Shown here: positions 13,301-28,300 of the stretch, piece by piece
Layout of the letters: every line of letters begins with the position of its first letter
Numbering within the stretch: the stretch's first letter is position 1
Assembly: GCA_022885665.1 (NCBI GenBank)
Contig: JAGQDJ010000019.1
Location: 267,360 to 331,359 of the forward strand
DNA from: Triops longicaudatus
Lineage: Eukaryota > Arthropoda > Branchiopoda > Notostraca > Triopsidae
Direction of reading: 5' to 3'
DNA: 64,000 bases
Notes under the pieces: generated by a model
What the model was told of the DNA's origin: nothing
Databases searched by the model: none
Seen by the model: the letters and a program-made list of their open reading frames with translations, nothing else
Made by a program: the position numbers and the translations under genes

Positions 13301-16300
13301 ACTTAAACAGATGAACGAAATGAAAACATAAAATAAATAACGAAAATTACTTTAAGAAGTGCACATTTTTTTCACATGAGCTAAATTTAAACATTTTACT
13401 TGCATGAATAGATGAGCCTACTGCTCCTGGCACACCTGAAATTACGGACTACGACAATCAGAGCGTAGACTTGAAATGGGAGAAACCCAAGTCCGATGGT
13501 GGCGCGCCTATCTTGAAATACATAATCGAAAAGAAAGATCGCTACAAGCCCGACTGGGAGAAGGCAGGTGAAGTGGCTGGTGACCAAACAGCTGCCAAGA
13601 TCGTGGACCTAAAGGAGCGTGGAGAATACCAATTCCGAGTGGTGGCTGTCAACAAAGCTGGTCCCTCACCACCCTCCGATCCTACCAAATCGCACCTCGT
13701 CAAGCACAAGATGCTCAAACCTCGCATTGACCGCACAAATCTCAAGCAAATAATGCTCAAGGCTGGCAAACCCTTTAAGTTCGATGTTAACATCAAGGGT
13801 GAGCCTGCACCGACCGTCACCTGGAGCTTGGGTGGCAAGGAAGTCACTTCCACAGGCAATGTGGAAATCATCAACGTGGAATACAACACCAAATTGAACG
13901 TCACTGATGCCAAGCGCAAGGATTCGGGTGTGTACAAGATCCGCGCTGTTAACACCCATGGAGAGGATGAGGCCGAAGTTGAAGTAGTCGTTTTGGGTAG
14001 GCTATTGTTTTATCTTCTGCTTTTGTTTATTAGTTCTATTGTATAAATTTTATAATATCTATGATATGTTGCCTATATAGAAAGTAAGTTTCATTGCACT
14101 TTAAACTACAACCCAGAAAAACATAATGACCACTTTGTTGTCTAACGTGTCTACTTTCTATTATAGCCGCTCCTTCCAAGCCTAAGGGGCCATTGAAGGT
14201 TACGGACGTCACCAACAAAGGTTGCAAGGTGGCATGGCAGCCTCCCGAGGATGACGGTGGCAAACCTATCCAAGGTTACTTGGTTGAAAAACTCGACAAA
14301 GCTACCGGTCGCTGGGTCCCAGTCGGTCGCACCAAAGATACCGAAATGGACATCGGTGGCTTGCAAGAAGGCAAGGAATACCATTTCCGCGTCAAGGCTA
14401 TCAACGAGGAAGGTGAATCCGAACCGTTGGAAACCGAAAAAGGCACCATTGCTAAGAACCCGTTCGATCCTCCTGGCAAACCTGGTATTCCCGAGTTGGT
14501 GGATTGGGACGTGGATCGTGTGGACCTGAAATGGGTCGCACCCAAATGGAACGGTGGAGTGCCTATTACTGGCTACATTGTTGAGAAGAAGGAGAGATTC
14601 GGCAGCTCTTGGGAAGAGATCCTTGTAACGAATTCTCCCGATTGCCAAGGCTTGGTTTTGGGCTTGAAGGAAGGCCAGACCTACCAATTTCGCGTCAAGG
14701 CAGTGAACAAAGCTGGACCTGGTGAACCTTCTGACGCCACCAACCCACACGTTGCCAAGGCCCGCTTCCTAAAACCACGTATCAACAGGGAGAAACTCCG
14801 ACAAGTCATCGTCCGTGCAGGACAGTTTGTCAAGTTTGATGTTGACGTTAAGGGAGAGCCGGCACCAACCATCAGCTGGATCTTTGGAGGCAAGGCTTTG
14901 GAAAACTCTGCCAATGTCAAGATCGAAAACGAAGAATACAACACCAAGTTGACTGTCAGCGACACGGTGCGCCGTGATACTGGCAATTACACCATTGTGG
15001 CTGAGAACAGCGTCGGAAAAGACGAAGCTGTTGTTGAAGTCATCATATTAGGTGCGTTTTGCTTTTTTTTCTTTTTTTTTTTAAAAAAAAAAGCAGGTGC
15101 CAGTTATTGATTCTACCAATTTAATCGATTACAGATAAGCCTGGCCGACCTGAGGGTCCTCTGGAAATCAAGGATGTCCACAAGGAAGGCTGCAAGGTGG
15201 CTTGGGATAAACCTAAAGACGACGGTGGTTTGCCTATCTCTGCCTACGTGTTGGAGAAAATGGAAGTCGGTACTGGCCGATGGGTTCCTGCTGGAAGATG
15301 CGGACCGGATACCACCCAACTAGAAGTCACGGGCTTGGAACCTGGCAAGAAATACCACTTCCGTGTGAAGGCTGTCAACGAAGAAGGTGAAGGTGAACCT
15401 CTTGAAACGGATACTGCCACCTTGGCCAAGAATCCGTTTGACGCTCCTGCGGCTCCTGGTTTACCTGATATCCACGACTGGAACGAAAACATGGTCAAAC
15501 TCAAGTGGGAACCGCCCATTCGCGATGGTGGCGCTCCTATTACTGGCTACATCATCGAAATGCGTGACAAATACGGTGGCAACTTTGTCAAATGCGCCGA
15601 AGTGCGGGGTAACGTTTGCCAAGGTCAAGTCAACAACTTGGAAGAAGGCAATCGCTACGAGTTCCGTGTAAGGGCTGTCAACAAAGCCGGACCCGGTGAA
15701 CCGTCCGACTCCACCAATCCACATGTGGCCAAGGCCCGTTTCCTCAAACCCAGGATCGATCGCACCAACTTGCAGAAGGTCATTATCAAGGTTGGCCAGC
15801 AAGTCAGCTTGGATGTCAACGTTGTCGGTGAACCCCCTGCGGCTATTACTTGGACCTTCAAGAACCAAGTGGTAGAAACCACTGATCTGCTGCGCATCGA
15901 CACCATGGATTACAACACCAAATTCTTGATCCTCCGAGCGCAGCGTAGCCAGAGCGGGGTCTACGTCATCAACGCTAAGAACTCGCAAGGCGAAGACACG
16001 GCCGAAGTGGAAATCATCGTCATGGGCAAACCCAGCAAACCCAAAGGTCCTTTGGAAGTCTCCGACGTCCACAAGAATGGCTGCAAGCTCAAGTGGAAGA
16101 AACCCGAAGACGACGGTGGTTCTCCGATCGAATACTACGAGATCGAGAAACTGGACCCACTTACTGGCCAATGGATGCCAGCTGGCACCTCCAACGAACC
16201 GGAGGCTGACGTCACTGGCTTGCAAGAAGGCAAGAAATACAAATTCAGGGTGAAGGCTGTGAACAAGGAAGGCGAGTCGGAGGAATTGGAGACCGAGCAG

Positions 16301-19300
16301 GAAGTCTTGGCGAAAAATCCGTTCGATCCGCCCAGCAAACCCAGCCGACCCGAACTCACCGATTGGGATAAGGACTTTGTCGACCTCAAATGGTACCCAC
16401 CCACTTCCGACGGTGGAGCGCCAGTGGAGAAATACATCATCCAGAAACGCGACAAGGAAACCCGCAGCTGGGTAGAGTGCTTGCGTGTCGCTGGCGACAG
16501 AACCAACGGTCGCGTAACGGCGGTTGAAGAAGGCCATGAGTACGAATTCCGCATCATTGCTCTGAACAAAGCAGGCGAATCCGAGCCTAGCGATCCATCT
16601 CGCTCGGTGGTGGCCAAGCCGCGTCACTTGGCGCCGTACATCAATCGGAAGAACTTGCAAAAGGTCACCGTACGTACCGGCCAAATGTTGCGCGTCGAAA
16701 CGGACATCAAGGGTGAACCCGCTCCTACTGTTGTCTGGACTTTCAAAGAGCAAAAGTTGGTTACCTACGATCGGCTTGTATTAGACAACGAGCCGTACAG
16801 GACTTGCTTAACGCTCCAGAAGGCCAAACGTTCCGACGTGGGTTTGTACAAGATCACAGCTACCAACGACTCAGGCGTGGACGAAGCCGAGGTGGAAATC
16901 TGTGTATTGAGCAAACCCAGCAAGCCGAAGGGTCCTTTGGCTGTTAAAGATGTCACTGCCGAGGGTTGCAAGCTTTCGTGGGCTCCGCCTGAAGATGACG
17001 GTGGCGAGCCTATTGAAAACTATGTCGTTGAACGTATGGACACCGATACTGGACGCTGGGTACCGGTCACCACCACCAAGACTCCGGAGGCGGACGTCAG
17101 TGGTCTTACGGAAGGCAAGGAATACCAATTCCGCGTGCGGGCCGTCAACTCCGAAGGCGAATCAGAGCCTTTGGAGACGGACGTACCCACTCTTGCCAAG
17201 AATCCCTACGGTAACTTTCTCCTAAAATTATATTTAAGTATATTCAAATACAGAAGAATTTTGTATACTCATAAAAAGACTTTAGTTTAAATATTTAATG
17301 ATTTTACTATACCTCTCAAGCATGAGAAGAAATTAAGCGAACAGAATTTCAAGATGGCCTATTTTTAAGTTAACAATTTGAGGGAAGAATTATAATGTGA
17401 ATTTTGAATTTGTAGATGAGCCCGACGCACCTGGCAAGCCTCAGGCCAAGGACTGGAGCAGGAAGCACGTTGACCTGAAATGGGCAGCTCCCAAATCCGA
17501 TGGTGGTGCTCCTATTACTTCGTATATTATCGAAAAGAAAGATATGTACAGCACCAAATGGCAGAAAGCGATCGAAGTTATTGGCAACAAGTGCGAAGCT
17601 CGCGTGCCGGACTTGATCGAAAACATGCAGTACCAATTCCGCGTTCGCGCTGTCAACAAAGCCGGACCTAGCAAACCTAGTGAGGCTTCAGACACGGTCA
17701 CTGCCAAGGATCGTTACGTGGCTCCCAAGATTGACCGCACCAACTTGAAAAACATCACCGTGAAAGCCGGTCAGCCCTTCAAGTTCGACGTGGCTGTTAT
17801 TGGAGAACCTGCTCCCACCATTAGCTGGTTCTTGGAGAAGGCTCGCGTCGAGACCAAGGACAATGTTACAGTCGATGTCGAATCCAATCGCACCAAGTTG
17901 ACTGTTAGCTTCTCTACCCGTAAGAATACCGGTGTCTACGTCATCAAGGCTGAAAACAGCTCAGGCAAGGACGAAGCTTCCGTCGAAGTTACTGTACTCG
18001 ACCGTCCCGCTCCTCCTGAAGGTCCACTAAAGATTTCCGACGTCCACAAGGAAGGTTGCAACCTGAAATGGAGCCCACCTTTGGACGACGGTGGCGCTCC
18101 TTTGGACCACTACTTAGTTGAGAAAATGGACACCGAAACTGGTCGTTGGGTCCAAGTGGCCCGCGTGAAAGATCCTAAGATGGAGGTAGCCAACTTGCAA
18201 CCAGGTCAGGAATACAAATTCCGCGTAATGGCTGTGAACACCGAAGGCGAATCCGAGCCATTGGTAGCTGAGGAGTCTATCGTGGCCAAGAATCCATTCG
18301 ACGAGCCTGGCGCACCTGGTACACCCGAGCCTGTTGATTGGGATCGGCATTTTGTCGAGTTGCGCTGGACTCCGCCTACTCAGGATGGAGGTTCGCCCAT
18401 TACTGGCTACGTCATTGAGAAGAAGGAGAAGGGAACCACCAAATGGCTTAAAGCCGGCGAAGTCCGGGGCACTGAATGCAAAGGCAAGGCTGATAACTTG
18501 GACGAAGGTTGCACTTACGAATTCCGCGTCCGTGCCGTCAACTTGGCTGGACCTGGTGAACCTTCCCAGCCCACCAAGCCTGTCACTGCTAAGCCCCGCA
18601 AATTGGCCCCTAAGATTGACCGTCGCAATTTGCGTGCCGTGACCGTCCGTGAAGGCGAACCATTCATGTTTGACGTGAAGATTACCGGCGAACCTGCTCC
18701 GGACGTCACGTGGACATTGGCTAGCCGCAGCATTGTCCAGACTTCCAGCAAGCGCATTGAGAACATACCTTACAATAGCAAATTCTTCAATGACAAGCCT
18801 GAGCGTAAGGACACTGGCGTGTACACCATCTTCGCCGTCAACAAGTACGGTGAAGATTCTGCCGAGGTGGAGGTTACTGTCGTTTGTAAACCTGGCAAAC
18901 CCGAAGGACCTCTGGAAGTCTCAGACATCCACAAGGAAGGCTGCAAACTCAAGTGGAAGAAACCTAAGGACGACGGTGGCGAACCCGTGGAAGCTTATGT
19001 GGTGGAAAAGTACGACGCGGATTCGGGCATGTGGCTGCCTGTCGGTCGCTCCAAGGATCCAGAAATGGAAGTCGGGGGTCTCGTGCCTGGACACGAATAC
19101 CAGTTCCGTGTCAAGGCCGTTAACAAAGAAGGCGAATCTGAACCACTGGAAACCCTTGCTCCTATCATTGCCAAAGATCCCTTCACTGTTCCTGGTGCTC
19201 CTCGCTCCCCCGAATTCGTGGACTGGAGCCAGAACCATGTCGAACTCAAATGGAAAGAACCCGAATCCGACGGTGGCTCACCCATTACTGGCTATTTGAT

Positions 19301-22300
19301 CGAAAAACGAGACAAGTACAGTGGTTTCTGGGAAAAGGGCGTGGAGCTCACCGGCAATACGTGTCAGGGCATTGTTCCTAACCTGATTGAGAACATGGAA
19401 TACCAGTTCAGGATCATCGCCTTGAATAAAGCCGGTGCTTCCGAACCCAGCGAAGCTAGCAAATCCATTGTCGCGAAGGCCCGTTTCTTGGCTCCCAAGA
19501 TCGACCGCCGTAGCCTTCGTGACGTCACCATTTCAGCTGGCACCATGCTCAAGTTTGATGTCGCCATTAGCGGTGAACCTGCTCCCACCGTCACTTGGTC
19601 TATTGGTGGAAACCCAATCCATTCCTCCAAGACCCTTACTATCGAGAATGTAGAATACAACAGCAAGCTCGTCATCCGGAATACCCAGCGTGCCGACAGC
19701 GGTGAATACACCATTTTGGCTGTCAATAGCTCCGGCAGGGACTCTGTCACTGTCACTGTCACCATTACCGACAAGCCAACCAGCCCCGAAGGTCCCTTGG
19801 AAGTCAAGGACGTACACAAAGAAGGTTGCAAGCTCAAATGGAAACGTCCCAAGGACGACGGTGGCTGCCCTATCCAGTACTACCAAGTCGAGAAGCAAGA
19901 TCCTGTTTCCGGCCTCTGGATGCCATGTGGACGCGCCACAGAACCCAACTTCGAGGTCACGGGCTTGACTCCTGGCCAAGAGTACAAGTTCAGAGTGGCC
20001 GCTGTCAACTCCGAAGGTGAATCTGAGCCTTTGGAAACTGCTCAAGCCATCGTGGCCAAGAATCCGTTCGACGAGCCTGGCAAACCTACTGGTGTTAAGG
20101 CCACCGACTGGGACAAAGACCACGTGGACCTGGCCTGGGTACCTCCTGCTTCCGATGGTGGGTCACCCATCACTTCCTACATCGTGGAGAAGAAGGACAA
20201 GTACGGAGACTGGGAGAAGGCCGTGGAAGTACCCGCCACAGCTTCCACAGCTACAGTGCCTGACTTGATCGAAGGTCAAGCTTACGAATTCAGGGTACGT
20301 GCTGTCAACGCAGCTGGTCCTGGTGAACCTTCTGACGCCACGTTGCCCATCATTGCTAAACCACGCAACTTGGCTCCCAAGATCGACCGTACTAACTTGA
20401 TCCCTGTTAAGATCAAGGCCGGCCAGACTTTCCACTTCGACGTGAACGTGAGTGGTGAACCGGCACCCGATACCAAGTGGCTCCTCCGTAACAAGGAAGT
20501 CAAGGCTGCTGACCGTATCAAGATCACCCATGTCGAGTACAACACCAAGATCGCGGTCCGAATGGCCACCAGGAGCGAATCGGGCGTTTACACCATCACG
20601 GCTGAGAACGTGAATGGCAAAGATTCCGCAGAAGTGGAGGTTATTATCTTAGATAAACCCAGCCCACCTTCTGGCCCATTGAAGGTATCGGATGTTCATG
20701 CCGACGGTTGCAAGTTGAACTGGAACCCGCCAGCGGATGATGGTGGTTTGCCGGTCGAGAAATACGTCGTGGAGAAGATGGACGAAGCTACCGGACGGTG
20801 GGTACCTGCTGGAGAAACCGAGGGCCCGACTACGAGCCTGGCTGTGGAAGGACTCACACCCGGTCATAAATACAAGTTCAGGGTGCGCGCTGTTAACAAA
20901 CAAGGCAAATCTGATCCTTTGACCACAAGCCAAGCTATCGAAGCTAAGAATCCTTATGATCAACCTGGCAAACCCGGAACACCTGAAATTAAGGATTATG
21001 ACAAAGACTTCGTGGAACTGGCTTGGAGCAGACCTGAACAAGATGGCGGGTCCCCGATTACTGGCTACATCATCGAAAAGAAAGACAAGTATGCATCGGA
21101 TTTCGAGCCTTGCTTGGAAGTTGTGGGAGATGTCAGCACTGCCAAGATTCCGGACCTGATCGAAGGCAACCAGTACGAATTCCGCGTACGTGCCGTGAAC
21201 AAGGGCGGTAAAGGTGAACCATCTGATCCTACGGCGCCACATGTCGCCAGACCCAAGAACTTGGCACCTCGTATTGACCGCAATGCTATGATTGACATCA
21301 AGATCAGAGCTGGTCAGAACTTCGAGTTGGATGTTCCTGTATCCGGTGAACCAGCTCCTAAGAAGATTTGGACCTTGAAGGATCAAACTGTTACTGCCGC
21401 TGACATTAGGATCAAGCTTACCGTCGAAGACTACAACATCAGATTGCGTGTTACTGACGCTAAGCGCTCCGATGCTGGTTTGTACACTCTGACCGCTACA
21501 AACATCAACGGCCAAGATACGGCTACGGTCAACGTGAACGTACTCGATGTACCTGGTGCTCCTGAAGGACCGTTGCGCTGTGAGAACATGTCCAAGTCTG
21601 GTTGCACTCTGCGTTGGAAGCCACCCAAGGATGACGGTGGCTCCGAGATCTTGTACTACGTCGTAGAGAAGCAAGACACGGAGAATCTCCGTTGGATTCC
21701 GGTGACGGAAGCCAAGGGCACCAATTGCAAAGTGGAGCATTTGATCGAGAACCACGATTACAAGTTCCGTGTCCGTGCTGTCAACCGTCAAGGCGAATCT
21801 GCCAACTTGACCACCAGCGAATGCTTCACGGCCAAAGATCCTTACGACAAACCGGACAAGCCTGGTACTCCCGAAGCTACTGACTGGGATAAGGATCACG
21901 TGGACTTGCAGTGGACAGCGCCCAAGAAGGACGGTGGCTCGCCCATCAAGGCTTATATCATTGAGAAGAAGTCCAAGTTCGGATTGTGGGAGAAGGCCGT
22001 TGAAGTACCTGCAAACCAGACCAAGGGTACGGTACCTGGCTTAACTGAGGGAGAAGAATACGAGTTCAGGGTGATTGCTGTCAACCAAGCCGGACCTGGT
22101 GAACCTTCAGACGCTTCTGTTCCTATTATTGCCCGTCCGCGATTCATGGCACCTTCGATTGACAAATCGTTCTTGGAAGATTTGGTCGTCCGTGCCGGTC
22201 AACGTATTTGCTACACCATTCCCATCCAAGCTGCTCCCAAGCCGCAAGTCAAATGGACCATCAACGGCAAACCTGTGTCTGAATTGGACACCCGCGTCCA

Positions 22301-25300
22301 TATGGCGACGTACGAGAAGCAGATTTTATTCGAAATCCCCTTCTCTTTGCGTTCTGATACCGGCAAATACGTCGTCACCCTGGAGAACAACTTGGGTAGC
22401 TGCTCTGCTTCCGCCAATGTCACTGTTTTGGGTAAGGAGCAATTGATAATCACGATTGTTTCTCTGGTGAGCTATTACTATTGCAGTAAAATTATGCTGT
22501 GACGAACTCTCTTACAGAAAACGGTCGGTCATTTTAGGTGAATTTAATGCCCTCGAGTTATGTAAATGTATAGAAAATGCTTCAGAGAAAATGATCTTCT
22601 GATATACCGAACAGATTTTTGTGATCCGAAGGGTTTGGTTACAACGTGCTTGTACTATAGATATTTTCTCTTTTTTATTTATTTATTTGTTGGATTTTTG
22701 TTTCTATCTTACGCTTTGATTTTATTTTGTGTATTTCTGTTATAATTTCTATTTCAGTGTTATTAATCGAATTTCTATTTACAGATCGTCCAGCACCGCC
22801 CGAGGGCCCATTGGATGTCTCCAACGTCACTCGCGAGTCTTGCGTTTTGACATGGAAACTGCCCTTGGACGATGGTGGCAGTCCTATTACTCATTACTTG
22901 GTGGAGAAAATGGATACCAGCCGTGGTACATGGACCGAAGCTGCCATTTCATCTCACCTTTCATGCGAAGTCACGAAGTTGATCCACATGAAGGAGTACT
23001 ACTTCCGAGTGAAGGCTGTCAACAGCATTGGCGAATCTGAGCCATTGGCTACTGCAAGTGGTATTATTGCCCGTAACGCTTTTGACGAACCGGATGCGCC
23101 CGGTCGCCCTGTTTGCGTGGATTGGGACTCCAATCACGTCGATCTGGAATGGAACGCGCCCAAGAACGACGGTGGTAGCCCTGTTACCGCTTACGTTCTC
23201 CAAAAGAGGGAGAAGGGATCGCCCTACTGGCAGAATGCCGTCACCGTGCCTGCTAAAGAGGGATGCAAGGGCCGCGTACCTGATTTGGTTGAAGGAACTG
23301 AGTACGAATTCCGAGTCATTGCTATCAATGCTGGAGGACAATCTGAACCTTCTGAACCTTCAGATCTCATCATGGCTCGACCCAGATACTGTGAGTTAAT
23401 TTTCCCCCTTTTTAATTTCCAGTCATTAAGGTTTGTTACTACTGATAATGAGTTATTCATTTATTGTTTATTCCAGTGGCCCCTAAGATCAAGACACCTT
23501 TGAAGGACGTCCGTATCAAGGCTGGCAGCATTTTTCACGTGGATGTCAACTACGTTGGAGAGCCCGAGCCTGAAGTTAAATGGACTTGCAATAACCGCGT
23601 CCTGTCAACGGACGAGCGCGCCACCATCACCGCTATTGGCCACCATACGATCGTCCACATCGTCAATGCCAGGCGTTCTGATTCCGGTCAGCTTGTTGTT
23701 CGGTTGACCAACAGCTCCGGCTTCGACGAAGGATCATTCGAGCTCATTGTCTTGGATCGTCCTGGACCTCCTTCCGGACCATTGGACTACGAGGAAATTA
23801 CCAGCTCAGGGGTAACACTTTCATGGAAACCCCCCAAGGACAATGGAGGGTCGGATATTACGGCGTACGTTATTGAGAAACGAGATCTTACTCACGGTGG
23901 TGGCTGGGTACCGGCATTGAACTACGTCGATCCCAAGCACACTTCCGCCACCGTGCCTAGACTTATGGAAGGCACAAAGTACGAATTCCGCATCATGGCC
24001 GAGAACTTGCAAGGCCGTTCCGATCCTCTTGCCACGGAAAAACCAGTGGTTGCCAAGAACCAATACGGTAAGGGTATGTAATTTTAAGGGTAACAGATTT
24101 TAAAGCAGTTTTTGGGCAATTATGCAGATGTTCCTGGACGCCCTGGACGTCCCGATGCCGTGGATACCGACAAGGACCACATCAAAATCCGTTGGTCACC
24201 GCCCAACAGCAATGGTGGCTCACCTATTGTTGGCTATGAAGTAGAGCGCAGGGATATGCGAGGTGGACGCTGGGTTAAACTTAACCGTGATCCTGTTAGG
24301 GTACGCTCTGGTATTTTCTTTACCGATACGCATCTAATTCGTACTTGGTATGTTTAGAACAACGAGTTCAATGATGAAAAGGTACAAGAAGGACACCAAT
24401 ACGAGTACCGTGTCACTGCCGTCAATGCCGCTGGTCCTGGCAAACCTAGTGAAGCCTCCCATCCTTTCACAGCCAAACCCATGCGAGGTACTTCGAAATG
24501 CACTGCCACGAATAATACTAACGTAACAATAATAATCTATACAATAGTAGTAAAGAATAGTAATGAACAACGTAATTAATAGTCTTAGTAGTAATATTGT
24601 TACAAAGTATAATAAAACTTGCAATAATAATAACAATTCTGGAGCAATAGAAAAACGTAGTAAAATAGCTTGTATGTATAAATACTTCAAGAGATAAAGG
24701 TCTTTGTTAAGAGAAATTAAACATATGAAAAATAAAGATAAAGTAACAGAGATGGTGCAGTATTTTTAAAGAAATTCGTTTGCAGAGGAGCCTAAGCTAC
24801 ACTTGGACGGATTGGCTGGCCGCCGTATCAAAGTGCGCGCTGGAGAACCCATCAACATTGAAATTCCAATTTCTGGGGCTCCTACGCCAACAATTGACTG
24901 GTTGCGTGAAGGAAGGCCCATCACAGATCCTCGCATTACCGTAAGCGACGGCTTTACCATTTTTGGAATATTAATGAAACTGCTTAACTATCGTTATCAC
25001 CATGCCGTTCATTATATCATTCACCATTGGGTATTTTGTTATCATTGTTATTATTATTTTTTAAAATCCATAAATGCTTGCGTCTGTTGTCGGTTACGTT
25101 TAATATCCAGCACATATTAAACGAATCGATAAGCGCTGCAAGCAGAGATGTAACTAACAAAATTTACAATAAAATCATTCTATCTCATGAGCATGTAATA
25201 AAATGTCATAATTGTGTCCAGTGTGAAGCTTTGCTTTTCTTAAGACCAAATTTCGCGGACGGGCAATTGTGCACCGCAGTTTATTGTTTCTTCACAGACC

Positions 25301-28300
25301 GATACCCAAGTCGACCGTACCAAGTTGTACGTTTCTTCGTCCAAACGCACGGATTCGGGTAAATACACGGTGAAGGCGCACAATGCTCACGGCAAAGCCC
25401 AAGCTGACTTGGAAGTCATGGTCGTGGACAAACCTGGTGCTCCTAACGGACCTTTGAACTACTCCAACATCATGAGCGACAGCATCACGCTTACCTGGAA
25501 ACCACCCGTGGACGATGGTGGTGCCGAGGTATCTGGCTACGTAATTGAGAAGACTGAAGCTGGCTCGGACAACTGGCGACCATTGCCAGGCTACTGTCCT
25601 ACCACTTCTTTCACCCTCAAGACCGGCTTGGAAGAAGGCAAGCGCTACGTCTTCCGCGTACGCGCTGAGAACATGTACGGCCTCTCCGAACCTTTGGAAG
25701 GCACTCCAGTCGTAGCCAAGAGCCCGTTTGACCCCCCCGAGGCCCCCGAAGCTCCTCAAGTTGTGAGCTACACGCCCAGCAGCTGTGTCTTGGCTTGGGC
25801 TCCGCCCACTCAGACCGGTGGCAGACCAGTTACCGGTAAATTACTGATGCCTTACAAATCTATTCGTCCATTTACTGGTAGTGTTTTAAATAATGGGGAT
25901 CCCGAGATTTTCTAAGGTTTCCAGAGCGAAATTATGTTCTAGTCGGTAATCATTTTTTCTTATTAGGTTATTATATCGAGAAGCGTGACCGTGGTGGTGA
26001 TTGGGTTCGCGTTAACGCATATCCGCTCAACAATACAACTCTGACGGTATCTGGCCTTGTGGAAGGCAACCGTTACGAATTCCGCGTGTTGGCTGTGAAC
26101 GAAGCTGGACCAGGCAAACCTAGCAAACCCAGTGAAGCTTTCGTGGCCCGCGTTCAGAAATGTAAGAAATTTTCCTTTAGTAACGTGATTAGCGGCTAAT
26201 AACAGTTATTTTTAAATTACAGTCGCACCTGACGCTCCCGACGCTCCCAGACTCGATCGCGTTACCAAGAGCAGCGTTACCTTGTCTTGGCGTCCTCCTG
26301 TCCACGACGGTGGCGCACGTGTGAAAGGTTACATCATCCAGAAAAAGGCTAAGACTGCTTCTGAGTGGGAAGATGTCAACGGCGTTCCTCATCCTGACAC
26401 CAGCTACACCGTACCTCACCTCACCGAGGGTGAAGAGTACCAATTCCGTATCGTTGCTGTCAACGAGGCCGGTAACTCGCCTCCTAGCCGACCTTCAACC
26501 ATGGTCAAGGTCGAGGAACAGCCCGACAAACCCCATATTGATCTCAGCGGCATTCGTGACATTACTGTTCGCGCTGGCGAAGATTTCTCCATCTTGGTAC
26601 CTTATACCGCCTTTCCTAAGCCCACTGCTACCTGGACCGTCAATGACAACAACCTGGACGAGACTGATTCTCGTATCCATATGCAACTTGCTGACGAGTA
26701 CGCCACTGTGGTCGTGAAGAACGCCAAGCGCTCTGACACTGGCTCGTATAAGCTAGTATTGCGCAACCGCTCTGGTTTCGACTCGGTCTCTCTGACCGTC
26801 AGAGTTCTGGACCGCCCATCAGCTCCCCAGAACTTACGTGCGGAAGAATTCGCTGGCGACAGCCTCACCTTGTTGTGGTACCCGCCTAAGGACAACGGTG
26901 GCGCCGATGTCACTAACTACGTCGTGGAGAAACGCGAAGTCCGTACGCAGACTTGGAGCAAGATTTCCAGCTACGTCACCGCCACCAACCTGCGCGTGCG
27001 TAACTTGGTCATCGGCAAAGAGTACGAATTCAGAGTTATGGCCGAGAACCAGTACGGCACATCGGAACCAGCCACTACCGACGAGCCTATCCGTGCTAAA
27101 CACGCTTTCGATCCTCCGGGTGCTCCCGGCACTCCTCGTGCCTTGGAAACCACTGGCGACTCTGTTACTCTGACCTGGACCAAACCACGCCAAGACGGTC
27201 GCTCGCCGATCCAAGGCTATGTTATGGAAAAACGCTTGCTGGGCGAAGACAAATGGAGCAAAGCTTCCCACGCTTTAATTCCGGACTTGCATTATCGTGT
27301 CATTAATTTGACTGAAAACCGCGAGTACGAATTCAGAGTAGCGGCAGTCAACGCAGCCGGTCAAGGCCCTTTCAGCGATCCTTCGGATTCCATCTTGTGC
27401 CGTCCTCCAGCAGCTGCTCCCAAGATCACCAGCGACTTGAGCATCCGGGACATGACTGTCATTGCCGGAGAAGAATTCACTATCACAGTACCTTTCTTAG
27501 CCAGCCCGATACCGAAACCGTCCTGGTCCATCAATAATGATGACGTCACACCGGACGACCGTATCAGGTTCGATACCTCCACCACAGCCACGATCTACAT
27601 TAACAAGTGTGCCAAACGGTCAGACTCCGGTAAATACACGATTCGATTGGTGAACAGCGAAGGGTCCGACTCTGCCTCGTGCAAGGTCTTGGTTGTAGGT
27701 AAGAAACATCTTTAATTATTTTTCCCCCTTCCGTAGAGTATTTATTGCCTAAAAAGTCACAATCTAGGAAGATATTACTAATTATTCTTATTATTTGCTC
27801 TTATTTATTTATATTTTTTTCACATCATTTTATTATTACTTAATTTATGCAAGTTTTCCTTGATTTATTACATTTTGTTATTCATTTTACTATATTATCA
27901 TGTTTGATAATTTTTCAAATTTTTGTTTATAACATTTTATTTCTGTTATTAACTATTTTTGCTCTTTGTTTATTAGACAAGCCTACGCCGCCGCAAGGAC
28001 CTCTGGAAGTATCGGAGATCACTCCCGATACTTGTACCTTGACTTGGCGACCACCGTTGGACGATGGTGGTTCTCCGGTGACCAACTACGTTGTAGAGAA
28101 GCTGGACGTCACTGTGGGCGTTTGGATCAAGATCAGCAGCTTTGTGCGAGGAACGTCCTACAACGTCTTTGGCTTGGATGCCAACCACAAGTACCAGTTC
28201 CGCGTCCGGGCTGAGAACCAATATGGTGTGTCTGAACCCCTGGAAACGGACCAGGCCATTACTGCCAAATTCCCCTTCACTGTGCCCGAACCTCCTGGCC

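Noticed and set aside
18334..22446. Many long frames antisense to, or shifted from, the twitchin large exons (for example minus strand 20649-21899)
   Set aside because: Shadow frames created by the repetitive codon use of the Fn3/Ig array; the plus-strand twitchin frame explains the region.
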